6,409 nt of DNA, taken from the NCBI GenBank assembly GCA_029881615.1, contig JAOUMF010000134.1, positions 1 through 6,409 of the forward strand, written 5' to 3'. The number at the start of each line of letters is the position of its first letter. The stretch's first letter is position 1. Below are positions 1-5,671 of the stretch, in pieces. Under the pieces are notes generated by a model. That model was not told the origin of the DNA, ran no database searches, and was given only the letters and a program-made list of their open reading frames with translations. Source of the DNA: Alphaproteobacteria bacterium. GTDB taxonomy: Bacteria; Pseudomonadota; Alphaproteobacteria; UBA8366; JADFVY01. The position numbers and the translations under genes are program-made.

Positions 1-1
1 G

Positions 2-55
2 CAGAGTTGGAAACCGGTCAACCACGTCAGCGGCCGGACAATCGGGAGAGATTGA
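2..55 (+). CDS. Possible 3' end of an upstream gene (partial)
   Basis: The window opens inside an open frame that stops with TGA at 53-55, three bases before the GTG start of the next gene. The readable tail is QSWKPVNHVSGRTIGRD. Its codons are mostly G or C in the third position, as in the other genes here. A second frame (3-62, tail ending SGEIEK) stops with a TGA that overlaps the same GTG by two bases, which would be a classic coupled junction, but its third positions are less GC-rich. Only one of the two can be real. Either would put the 84-residue protein downstream in an operon. The tail is too short to identify. Confidence 0.25.
   Translation, partial: QSWKPVNHVSGRTIGRD
44..50 (+). 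promoter_or_regulatory. Ribosome binding site for the small hypothetical gene
   Basis: GGGAGAG lies eight bases before the GTG at 59. It decides the start in favour of GTG over the in-frame ATG at 89, whose nearest purine tract (AGGAAG at 69-74) is 14 bases away. Confidence 0.55.
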
Positions 56-58
56 AAA

Positions 59-313
59 GTGATCGGACAGGAAGACAACAACGCGCGAATGGCCGCTTTA
101 TGGATCATGCATGGCACGGCCTGCGTAAAGCTTCTCAAGGCGCACGGGCGCACCGCGCATGCCGAAAATTTCGAGGCGGCATTACGCGAGTTCGTGGATA
201 TCATCGCCGACGAGGTTGGCCGCGACAATCTTTCGGCGGCAATGGACTGGGCCGCGATCCAGGTCTCGGTTTACGGCAATGATTTCGAACAGGGATCGCA
301 GTCGATTCACTGA
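59..313 (+). CDS. Small hypothetical protein (84 aa)
   Basis: I do not recognise this family. The product is a soluble, probably helical protein of 84 residues with no signal peptide and no membrane segment. Its second half is rich in acidic and hydrophobic residues spaced like amphipathic helices (residues about 40-70, including FVDIIADEVG and AAMDWAAIQV). It has one cysteine (Cys22) and ends in polar residues. The start is a GTG with a good GGGAGAG ribosome site; an ATG at 89 would give a 74-residue form. The gene is followed by a hairpin terminator at 345-381, which supports it being expressed. An upstream frame ends next to or overlapping its start, so it may be the last gene of an operon. 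No function is proposed. Confidence 0.65.
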   Translation: MIGQEDNNARMAALWIMHGTACVKLLKAHGRTAHAENFEAALREFVDIIADEVGRDNLSAAMDWAAIQVSVYGNDFEQGSQSIH

Positions 314-344
314 ACGCCCCCTCGTCAGGTTCCGGATTGCTTGG

Positions 345-381
345 CAGCCCGCAGCGAATTCGCGCGGGCTGTTGTATTTTT
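345..381 (+). terminator. Rho-independent terminator after the small hypothetical gene
   Basis: CAGCCCGC (345-352) pairs perfectly with GCGGGCTG (364-371). The stem continues inward through GCGA/TCGC with one bulged A at 353. The hairpin is followed by TTGTATTTTT (372-381). It starts 32 bases after the stop of the 84-residue protein and separates that gene from the small-RNA region. Confidence 0.7.
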
Positions 382-403
382 GGCAACTGGAATATCCGGG
401 CGG

Positions 404-417
404 GTGACGCAGATCAC
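404..417. promoter_or_regulatory. CRP/FNR-type operator-like dyad
   Basis: GTGA-N6-TCAC at 404-417 followed by A matches the CRP consensus TGTGA-N6-TCACA in nine of ten fixed positions; only the leading T is missing. Its centre lies about 57 bases before the predicted start of the first small RNA, a plausible place for a CRP/FNR-family regulator to modulate a sigma-54 promoter. It could also be chance; binding is not shown by the sequence. Confidence 0.35.
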
Positions 418-440
418 ATTTTCGCGCGCGATTCGCCAAT

Positions 441-457
441 CTGGCACGAATTGTGCT
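441..457 (+). promoter_or_regulatory. Sigma-54 (RpoN) promoter of small RNA 1
   Basis: CTGGCACGAATTGTGCT matches the sigma-54 consensus YTGGCACGrNNNTTGCW with one mismatch (GTGC for TTGC). The invariant GG (443-444) and GC (455-456) are separated by exactly ten bases. Transcription would start about 12 bases after the GC, near 467-468, which is exactly where the repeated 23-base segment starts. Sigma-54 promoters need an ATPase enhancer-binding activator; I could not identify its site. Confidence 0.75.
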
Positions 458-467
458 TATATATATT

Positions 468-490
468 TGCAACCCTTCCTTATGCCAACT
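468..490 (+). repeat. 23-base direct repeat, copy 1 (5' end of small RNA 1)
   Basis: This is identical over 23 bases to 612-634. It starts TGCAACCC and ends GCCAACT, with CCCTTCCTTATG in the middle. In both copies it begins 12-13 bases after the -12 GC of a sigma-54-type promoter and ends just before a terminator stem, so it is the shared 5' region of two transcripts rather than a random repeat. Confidence 0.9.
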
Positions 491-492
491 CA

Positions 493-526
493 GACCCCGA
501 CGCGTTCGCGCATCGGGGTCTTTTTT
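493..526 (+). terminator. Terminator of small RNA 1
   Basis: GACCCCGA (493-500) pairs with TCGGGGTC (513-520). After one C-A mismatch the stem continues GCG/CGC and closes on a TTCG tetraloop (505-508). Six T residues follow (521-526). Confidence 0.88.
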
Positions 527-583
527 CGCCTTGAAATCGATATCGTTGCCGCCCGGGCGCGGGCCAAGTGGCCAGGTTCTGCT

Positions 584-600
584 TTGGCACGCTATTTGCT
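584..600 (+). promoter_or_regulatory. Sigma-54 (RpoN) promoter of small RNA 2
   Basis: TTGGCACGCTATTTGCT has both the TGGCACG and the TTGCT elements of the sigma-54 consensus intact, with GG (586-587) and GC (598-599) ten bases apart. The predicted start is near 611-612, at the beginning of the second copy of the 23-base repeat. A GGCC-AAGT-GGCC dyad at 562-573 lies just upstream and might bind a regulator. Confidence 0.82.
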
Positions 601-611
601 TGTTAACAGGG

Positions 612-634
612 TGCAACCCTTCCTTATGCCAACT
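612..634 (+). repeat. 23-base direct repeat, copy 2 (5' end of small RNA 2)
   Basis: This is an exact copy of 468-490. Flanking bases differ between the copies on both sides except for the promoter elements, which shows that selection has kept this segment. Confidence 0.9.
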
Positions 635-635
635 T

Positions 636-680
636 GGCCTCGGCGTTCGATTTCTGAAATCAAACGCCGGGGCCTTTTCT
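636..680 (+). terminator. Terminator of small RNA 2
   Basis: This is a very long hairpin. Bases 636-653 pair with 657-674 through GGCC, CGGCGTT and GATTT arms, with one G-U pair and one C-A mismatch, closing on a three-base loop at 654-656. TTTTCTTT follows (675 onward). Confidence 0.88.
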
Positions 681-836
681 TTGTTGAATTATCTAGCATT
701 TTATGGATTGCGGGCAGGTACACCGAATTGCCCGGCAAAAGGAGCCTGTCGCAGGATGCGAATCGTGCAATTGCGGATTGCAATCTCGCGCGTTTTCAGT
801 CCGATTTATTTACCTGAACACCGTGCAACCGGCAGG

Positions 837-1313
837 TCAAGGCGCCTGTCTGCGATCGGGCGGCTGAATTCGTTCGGCCCAGAGCCCCCGCCTCGAACGC
901 CGCGCGTCAGCCTGATCGACATGATAACGGTCGACATCCGCCCGCGCCTCGGCCCAACCGCTTCGCACCAGCGTTTCGTTAATATCGCGCTCGCCCAGAT
1001 AGCAGGTCGCGACCGGCGGTCCATCGCCGCCCTTCGATTCAATATCGCACGCAATATCGCGACCGTCGGCAAGCTTTATCAACTCGGCCCAGGCCACGAC
1101 GCCACAGCGGAATTTACCGTCGCTCAACTCGCACCGCTCATCGACGGGCGGCGCCTTCAAACCGAAAAGCCGCAGCGTTATTCCGTTCAAAACAATTTCA
1201 CTGCCCGACCGCACGTCGGCGATACCGGAAATTTCTTCGCCCCAGGCGGAAAATCCGGTGAACAACAAGACAGAAGAAATAGCAGCGGCGTATATGGTTC
1301 GGCTGGACTTCAT
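837..1313 (-). CDS. Exported SNase-like (thermonuclease-fold) protein, active site degenerate
   Basis: The 158-residue product has a signal peptide (residues 1 to about 25: MKSSR then a hydrophobic stretch ending FSAWG) followed by an SNase-like OB-fold domain (about 27-150). The family frame is clear: RLFGLKAP at 48-55, LVRSGWAEA at 115-123 and a C-terminal RRSRRGLWAE, as in short bacterial thermonuclease-family proteins. The catalytic residues are mostly gone. By comparison with staphylococcal nuclease, the DGD metal ligands are S36-G37-S38, the second aspartate is K53, the glutamate is P56 and the second arginine is replaced around P99-P100; only the first arginine (R48) remains. It is therefore probably not a nuclease, and may bind nucleic acid or protein. 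Four cysteines (61, 70, 89, 104) could form disulfides outside the cytoplasm. The ATG at 1313 is chosen because it begins the signal peptide and has GGTGGA just upstream. The gene is divergent from the MscS gene. Confidence 0.8.
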   Translation of the reverse strand: MKSSRTIYAAAISSVLLFTGFSAWGEEISGIADVRSGSEIVLNGITLRLFGLKAPPVDERCELSDGKFRCGVVAWAELIKLADGRDIACDIESKGGDGPPVATCYLGERDINETLVRSGWAEARADVDRYHVDQADARRSRRGLWAERIQPPDRRQAP

Positions 1314-1388
1314 GGTTCCACCAAGCAGAAAAATCGAATCAGACAGGATAATAGCGGGTCTGCACCAAAGAGGCACCGGCAAAATCCA

Positions 1389-1401
1389 TGTTGTGACAAC
1401 A
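1389..1401. promoter_or_regulatory. Perfect palindrome between divergent genes (possible operator)
   Basis: TGTTGT-G-ACAACA is a perfect 13-base palindrome with one central base, 76 bases upstream of the SNase-like start and 117 bases upstream of the channel start. A second inverted repeat, GGCGGG (1402-1407) and CCCGCC (1422-1427), follows at once. The position between two divergent genes suits a regulator-binding site. No regulator is identified, and I could not place a convincing sigma-70 promoter for either gene. Confidence 0.35.
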
Positions 1402-1517
1402 GGCGGGCAAACAACGGTCTTCCCGCCACCTCCATGGGTTTATTCGGTGTGACTTGGTTGCCGTGAATCGCTAGAGTAGCCTGACATTTGTATAGATAGG
1501 TCAAGCGGGAAGCTGCC

Positions 1518-3743
1518 ATGCTCAGGGTTCTGAAATTATTGTTTGTGACTGGCGGGATCGTCCTCGCCTCCGGTTTTATGAACGATCCAGTCATGGCGGC
1601 AGAGCAAGACACGGTCGCCATACAGGACCTGGAAGATCTGGTCGCGACGATCGAGGACGACACCCAGCGCGAGGAATTCGTCAAGCGCCTGAACACGTTG
1701 ATCGCGGTCAAAAAAGGCGAGGATGGTATTCTGCGCCCCGAACAACAATCGCTGGGCGCGATCGTGATCGAGCAGGTTTCCATCCACAGCGAAGCGCTGG
1801 GACGGCAATTGTCGGCGCTCGCCGATGCGCTGATCGGCATCCCGGCCGGATTGGCCGACCTGCGCAGCGACCTTTCCGATCCAAAAATTCTCGCCCGCTG
1901 GACCGAGGGCCTTCTGGCGCTGATAGCAGTGATTGCGGCGGGATTCGTCGCGCAATATATCGTGAAAAAGTTTCTCGCCCGACCGCTTCAGTCGATTGCC
2001 TGGCGCGAGGACGAGGGCATGCTAATGCGATTTCCGCTGCTGGCGGCGCGGCTTGTCCTGATCCTCGTCCCGCCGCTGGCCTTCGCGGCCGCGGGGGGAC
2101 TTCTGATCAGTCTGTTTGGCGCCGACAGCGTTGCCCGCCCGGTTACACTGTCGGTCATCTACGCCGTGGCCATCGCCGGCGCGATCAACGCGATCTCGCG
2201 AACCATTCTGGCGCCCGGCGCCACCGCCGTTCGCCCGATCAGGATGGACGACGAAACCGCCCAATATCTCCATATCTGGATTGCCCGGGTATCCGCCTTA
2301 GGCGTTTTCGGCTATTTCGGCGTTCAGGTGGCCGGCTTCCTGGGGCTGGCGGGCGCCGCCCAGTCCTTCCTTTTCAAGCTGACAGGGCTGTTGCTGGCGC
2401 TGTTGTTGATCATGCTGATCATGCAGAACCGCCACAATGTAGCGGGCTATATCGGCGGCGGCGAGGGCGCGCGAATGCTGCAGCTGCGCCGCAGGCTGGC
2501 CGATCTCTGGCATGTTCTGGCGATTCTCTATGTTACGGTGGTTTATCTGGTCTGGGTGGTCGGCATGCCAGGCGGGTTTGCCTATATCACCCGCGCCACC
2601 CTGCTAAGCGCGCTCGCCATCCTGGTCGGGTTTGCCGCGACAGGCTTCGCCACCAGGCTGATAGACAAGACGTTTTCCCTTTCGAACGAGCTGAAATCCC
2701 GGCTGCCGGGCCTGGAAGCGCGGGTGAACCGCTACCTTCCATTCGTTAAATCCGCATTGCGGGGCATAATCGCGACAATCGCCTTCCTGGCGGTTTTGCA
2801 GGCGTGGGGATTGGCCATTATGGAATGGTTGAGCGAACCCGCCGGCAGGGCGCTGCTTTCGCGCCTGGCAAGCATCGGCGCCATCATCCTGATGGCGGTC
2901 GCCGCCTGGGAAGGGCTCAGCGCGGGCATCGAACGCTATCTTGCCAGCGAGGACGCCTCGCGCAGCCAGCGGGCGCGCACCCTGCTACCCTTGATCCGCA
3001 AGGTGATTCTGGCGGTACTGGTCGTTGTCGTCGGCCTGACGGTGCTTTCCGAGCTGGGCATCAATATCGCACCGCTTCTGGCTGGCGCCGGCGTGGTTGG
3101 GCTGGCCGTCGGCTTTGGGGCGCAAACCCTGGTCCGCGATATTATCACCGGCCTGTTTATCCTGATCGAGGACACTATTTCGGTCGGCGACTATGTCAGC
3201 CTGAGCGGCCATGGCGGGACCGTCGAAGCACTGTCCATCCGTTCCATCCGGCTGCGCGATCCATCGGGCACCGTGCATACGATACCGTTCAGCGATGTCA
3301 CGGCGGTCGTCAATTACACCCGCGACTTCGCCTTTGCGGTAATGGAAATCGGCGTCGGTTACGGCGAGGATGTGGATCGGGTGACGCAGGTTATCGAAGA
3401 GGTCGGCCGGGAATTGCGCCAGGACCCGGACCAGCAAGCCCATATTCTTGAAGACCTTCAGGTGCAGGGACTGGATCGTTTCGACGATTCGGCCGTGGTA
3501 ATCAAGACACGCATCAAGACCGCGCCAGGCATGCAGTGGTCGATCAAGCGCGCCTTCAATCGCCTGCTAAAGCGCCGTTTCGATGCCGAGGGCATCGAAA
3601 TTCCATTCCCGCAGCAGACCGTATGGTTCGCCGAGGACGCCAGCGGCAATGCGGCAAAACTGACGGAGAAGACAAAATCAGACCAGGGCAAAGCCAAAAT
3701 GACAGATGCGCCGGCCGAAGGGGATCTGGACGCCGATAAATAA
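1518..3743 (+). CDS. MscS-family mechanosensitive channel, YbiO-like (741 aa)
   Basis: This is an inner-membrane channel that opens under membrane tension and releases solutes at hypo-osmotic shock. A signal peptide covers residues 1-27 (cleavage near PVMA/AEQ), then a periplasmic, acidic, partly helical region (about 28-125). Hydrophobic segments near 131-150, 174-200, 205-230, 253-277, 281-303, 332-352, 362-383, 413-438, 446-470 and 489-514 precede the pore helix. That makes about 11 membrane spans, the topology of the large YbiO/MscM branch. The pore helix (about 517-548) has the MscS glycine/alanine pattern NIAPLLAGAGVVGLAVGFGA followed by QTLVRDIITG. The beta domain follows (about 550-610), then the cytoplasmic alpha/beta domain to about 705 and a charged tail. 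Length equals that of E. coli YbiO, and RPIRMDDETAQY resembles its matching loop. The ATG has GGGAAG five bases upstream. The gene converges on the histidine kinase gene. Confidence 0.93.
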   Translation: MLRVLKLLFVTGGIVLASGFMNDPVMAAEQDTVAIQDLEDLVATIEDDTQREEFVKRLNTLIAVKKGEDGILRPEQQSLGAIVIEQVSIHSEALGRQLSALADALIGIPAGLADLRSDLSDPKILARWTEGLLALIAVIAAGFVAQYIVKKFLARPLQSIAWREDEGMLMRFPLLAARLVLILVPPLAFAAAGGLLISLFGADSVARPVTLSVIYAVAIAGAINAISRTILAPGATAVRPIRMDDETAQYLHIWIARVSALGVFGYFGVQVAGFLGLAGAAQSFLFKLTGLLLALLLIMLIMQNRHNVAGYIGGGEGARMLQLRRRLADLWHVLAILYVTVVYLVWVVGMPGGFAYITRATLLSALAILVGFAATGFATRLIDKTFSLSNELKSRLPGLEARVNRYLPFVKSALRGIIATIAFLAVLQAWGLAIMEWLSEPAGRALLSRLASIGAIILMAVAAWEGLSAGIERYLASEDASRSQRARTLLPLIRKVILAVLVVVVGLTVLSELGINIAPLLAGAGVVGLAVGFGAQTLVRDIITGLFILIEDTISVGDYVSLSGHGGTVEALSIRSIRLRDPSGTVHTIPFSDVTAVVNYTRDFAFAVMEIGVGYGEDVDRVTQVIEEVGRELRQDPDQQAHILEDLQVQGLDRFDDSAVVIKTRIKTAPGMQWSIKRAFNRLLKRRFDAEGIEIPFPQQTVWFAEDASGNAAKLTEKTKSDQGKAKMTDAPAEGDLDADK

Positions 3744-3763
3744 GGCTCCAAACGGGCGGAGCC
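3736..3763 (-). terminator. Terminator between the convergent channel and kinase genes
   Basis: GGCTCC (3744-3749) pairs with GGAGCC (3758-3763) around an eight-base loop. Read on the minus strand the hairpin is followed by TTATTTAT (3743-3736), so it mainly ends the kinase transcript, ten bases after its stop. The U-tract overlaps the last codons of the channel gene. On the plus strand no U-tract follows, so termination of the channel transcript here is less certain. Confidence 0.6.
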
Positions 3764-3772
3764 TCGCCGACC

Positions 3773-5392
3773 TCAACCGGTCATACGGCCGTGGCGGACC
3801 AGCATTTCGGGAGGAAAGACCAGGCTGACGGTGGTGCCGCTGCCCTTCTGGCTGTTGATCTCGACATGAGCACCCAGCAGCTCGGCGAGCCCGATGGATA
3901 ACGGCAAACCGAGCCCCATGCCACCGATCGGATCGCTCATCGGGTCGCCCACCAACTGACCGAACCTGTCGGTCGCGAGGGGCAGATCCTCGGAGGCTAT
4001 GCCGGCGCCGCTGTCCTGTACGCTGATGCGGGTGCTGCCATCCTCCAGTTCGGTGATTTCAACGCATACGTCACCGCCTTCGGGGCTGAACTTGATTGCG
4101 TTGGACATCAGGTTTTTCAGGATCTGACCGAAGCGTTCCTGGTCGGTCTTGACCGCCGGCAGCGATTCCCCACCCTGGACACGGATGGTCACCTTGGCCT
4201 TCTCGGCCCGTTCCTTCAACAGCTTGACCGTTCCGTTCACGACGCCGGCGACATCGGATTCGCTTTCAAACACATCCAACCCGCCGCCCTCGATGCTGGC
4301 GATATCGAGAATGTCGTCGATGATCGCCTTGAGGTGACGCGCGCTTTCCGAAATATGGCCGGCATATCCGCGATACCGGTCCAGGTCGGGTTTGCCGAAA
4401 TGATCGCCATTCATGCCCTCGGCAAATCCGATGATCGCGTTCAGCGGGGTGCGCAGCTCATGGCTGACATTTGCCAGAAACTCGCTTTTGACCCTGCTGG
4501 CGGCCTCCGCCGCGTTCTTTGCCTCGCGCAGTTCAGCCTCAACCCATTTTCGGAAAGTGATGTCCTGTGAAACGGTGATCACGTTGACGACCCGGTTGGC
4601 TTCGTCCCGCAGCGCCGATTTGGTCGAGAGGAACGTCCGGGTCATGCCATGTGCGTCGGTTATATCTTCTTCATATCCGGACAGGGTGCCCATTCCCCGG
4701 AACACTTCCTGGTTGGCGCCTATTTCGCGCTCGCTCTGCGCCCGATCGAGAATTTCGGCGATGGGCACGCCCATCGTTTCCTCGGGCCGCTTGCCATAGA
4801 AAGAGGCCATATACTGGTTCATGAAAACAAAATTGCCATCGCGGTCCGATACCGACACCATCGCCGGAACCGTGTCCACGATACCGCGCAGGCTGTCTCG
4901 CGTTACCCGCAGGTCACGGCGATAGCGGCGTTCCTTGGCAGCCAGGCTGCGCTCCAGCAGTTCCGCGCGAATCTGGGTTTTCTTGATGTTGCCCCACAGG
5001 GCCAGAAGGTTCCGCGCCCGCAAATTGAACTCGCCAGGATCGACCGGATCGGAAAGAACCTCGGATGCGCCAGCCTCCATGGAGCGAAACCGCATCCGCA
5101 GATCATCCGATTCCACCAGAAGAATAACCGGCATGTTTTCACATTCGGGAATACGCCGAAACCGGCGAATCGCCCGGACACCATTCAGCGCGGGCATGGT
5201 TCGGCCGATGATAACGAGATCGGGCGGTACATCGGCGGCCGCCTCGATCGCGACGCGCGGGTTTGCAAATCCTTCCACGTTCACGTCCGCCTCGATCGAC
5301 GTCGCCAGATCGAGATACTGGCGCCGCTTCTCCGGGCGATCATCTATAACCATGATAAAGGGCATAACCTGACGGGCTCGCTTGTCTCCCAC
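3773..5392 (-). CDS. Soluble histidine kinase: degenerate receiver, PAS, HisKA, HATPase
   Basis: This is a 539-residue signalling kinase without membrane segments, so it should sense something in the cytoplasm. Domain order: receiver-like (about 10-130), linker helix (about 135-165), PAS (about 165-280, SVSDRDGNFVFMNQYMASFY then QDITFRKWVE), HisKA (about 300-366, with the phospho-accepting histidine H311 in SHELRTPLN) and HATPase (about 410-530: N box N431, DSGAGI from D460, GMGLGL at 491-496). The kinase core looks intact. The receiver keeps the acidic pair D17-D18, but the phospho-acceptor aspartate is G63 (IIGRTMP), the switch Thr/Ser is V93 and the conserved lysine is D115, so it cannot be phosphorylated in the normal way. 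No intact response regulator is adjacent. The start is uncertain: GTG at 5392 is the first possible, and ATG at 5365 (residue 10) would keep the whole receiver; neither has a strong ribosome site. Confidence 0.92.
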   Translation of the reverse strand: MGDKRARQVMPFIMVIDDRPEKRRQYLDLATSIEADVNVEGFANPRVAIEAAADVPPDLVIIGRTMPALNGVRAIRRFRRIPECENMPVILLVESDDLRMRFRSMEAGASEVLSDPVDPGEFNLRARNLLALWGNIKKTQIRAELLERSLAAKERRYRRDLRVTRDSLRGIVDTVPAMVSVSDRDGNFVFMNQYMASFYGKRPEETMGVPIAEILDRAQSEREIGANQEVFRGMGTLSGYEEDITDAHGMTRTFLSTKSALRDEANRVVNVITVSQDITFRKWVEAELREAKNAAEAASRVKSEFLANVSHELRTPLNAIIGFAEGMNGDHFGKPDLDRYRGYAGHISESARHLKAIIDDILDIASIEGGGLDVFESESDVAGVVNGTVKLLKERAEKAKVTIRVQGGESLPAVKTDQERFGQILKNLMSNAIKFSPEGGDVCVEITELEDGSTRISVQDSGAGIASEDLPLATDRFGQLVGDPMSDPIGGMGLGLPLSIGLAELLGAHVEINSQKGSGTTVSLVFPPEMLVRHGRMTG

Positions 5393-5403
5393 GTCTTTTT
5401 GAA

Positions 5404-5435
5404 TAGCGGCCGCGGTTATTATTACCGAACCGCTA
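5404..5435. promoter_or_regulatory. Nested dyad upstream of the kinase gene (possible operator)
   Basis: GCGGTT (5412-5417) and AACCGC (5428-5433) form an inverted repeat with a ten-base spacer. A second pair, TAGCGG (5404-5409) and CCGCTA (5430-5435), overlaps it. The site is 12 to 43 bases before the GTG start of the kinase, where a regulator could act on its promoter or leader. The function is inferred. Confidence 0.3.
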
Positions 5436-5466
5436 ACAAAAAGAAGAGTTTTCCTGAATAAGGTTT

Positions 5467-5513
5467 ATTTTTTATTAAGATGCGCCGCGCGAGTCCTTAA
5501 ATCAATAAAAAAT
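5467..5513. repeat. AT-rich inverted repeat in the kinase-ridA divergent region
   Basis: ATTTTTTATT (5467-5476) and AATAAAAAAT (5504-5513) are perfect ten-base arms around a 27-base centre that is GC-rich (GCGCCGCGCG at 5482-5491). The block stands out as an AT-rich island in GC-rich surroundings, between two divergent genes. It could be promoter UP-like DNA, a binding site for a DNA-bending or silencing protein, or a weak bidirectional terminator. No convincing -35/-10 pair could be assigned in 5393-5671 on either strand. Confidence 0.4.
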
Positions 5514-5567
5514 TTCAACCTCCTATCCCCCCGAAGTAATCATGAGTCTTTTCAAGATACTGACTGT

Positions 5568-5579
5568 CACGCCGGCGTG
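5568..5579. promoter_or_regulatory. 12-base perfect palindrome upstream of ridA
   Basis: CACGCCGGCGTG is a perfect palindrome about 92 bases before the ridA start. GTGGATTTTT follows closely, but the palindrome has no room for a good loop, so an operator is likelier than a terminator. A 12-base palindrome in GC-rich DNA can also be chance. Confidence 0.2.
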
Positions 5580-5671
5580 TGGATTTTTGGGTGGCGGCGA
5601 AGCCAAAATCGCGGCATGTTCGAATCGAGGGCCCGACAGGGTCGAAATTGATATTTCAGGGAGAAAATCGA

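Larger units (their letters stand above)
468..526 (+). ncRNA. Candidate small RNA 1 (sigma-54-dependent, about 59 nt)
   Basis: This is inferred from three adjacent signals: a sigma-54-type promoter at 441-457, a 23-base 5' segment (468-490) repeated exactly in small RNA 2, and an intrinsic terminator at 493-526. The 5' segment is predicted unpaired and contains CCCTTCC, complementary to GGAAGGG-type Shine-Dalgarno sequences, so it could act as a seed that blocks ribosome binding on target mRNAs. The terminator hairpin would be the only structured part and would supply the U-tail used by Hfq-binding RNAs. There is no credible coding sequence in the transcript. I do not recognise it as a named RNA family; the layout recalls RpoN-driven small RNAs such as CrcZ of Pseudomonas only in regulation, not in sequence. 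Confidence 0.65.
612..680 (+). ncRNA. Candidate small RNA 2 (sigma-54-dependent, about 69 nt)
   Basis: This is a sibling of small RNA 1, lying 144 bases downstream and in the same orientation. It has the same order of parts: sigma-54-type promoter, identical 23-base 5' segment (612-634), then an intrinsic terminator. The terminator stem differs from that of small RNA 1 in sequence and is longer, so only the promoter type and the 5' segment are conserved. That pattern fits two paralogous regulators with a shared seed, the seed being the C-rich CCCTTCC stretch that resembles an anti-Shine-Dalgarno sequence. No open frame of note lies within it. It may be transcribed alone or, if the first terminator leaks, together with small RNA 1. 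Confidence 0.68.

Noticed and set aside
710..735. CGGGCA/TGCCCG inverted repeat as a terminator for the SNase-like gene
   Set aside because: The stem is short, the loop is 12 bases and no T-tract follows on the minus strand.
824..830. Possible third copy of the 23-base repeat (GTGCAACC)
   Set aside because: Only eight bases match, and there is no sigma-54 element before it and no terminator after it.
1314..1382. N-terminally extended SNase-like start at 1382
   Set aside because: The extension begins at a TTG, lacks a ribosome site and would bury the signal peptide 23 residues inside the protein.
453..1466. A 337-codon plus-strand open frame across the small RNA region and the SNase-like gene
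   Set aside because: It lies antisense to the SNase-like gene and runs through both terminators and the second sigma-54 promoter. The translation is low in recognisable structure and has no ribosome site.
1454..1496. Sigma-70 promoter for the channel gene (TTGGTT or TTGCCG with TATAGA)
   Set aside because: No pair has both acceptable hexamers and a 16-18 base spacer.
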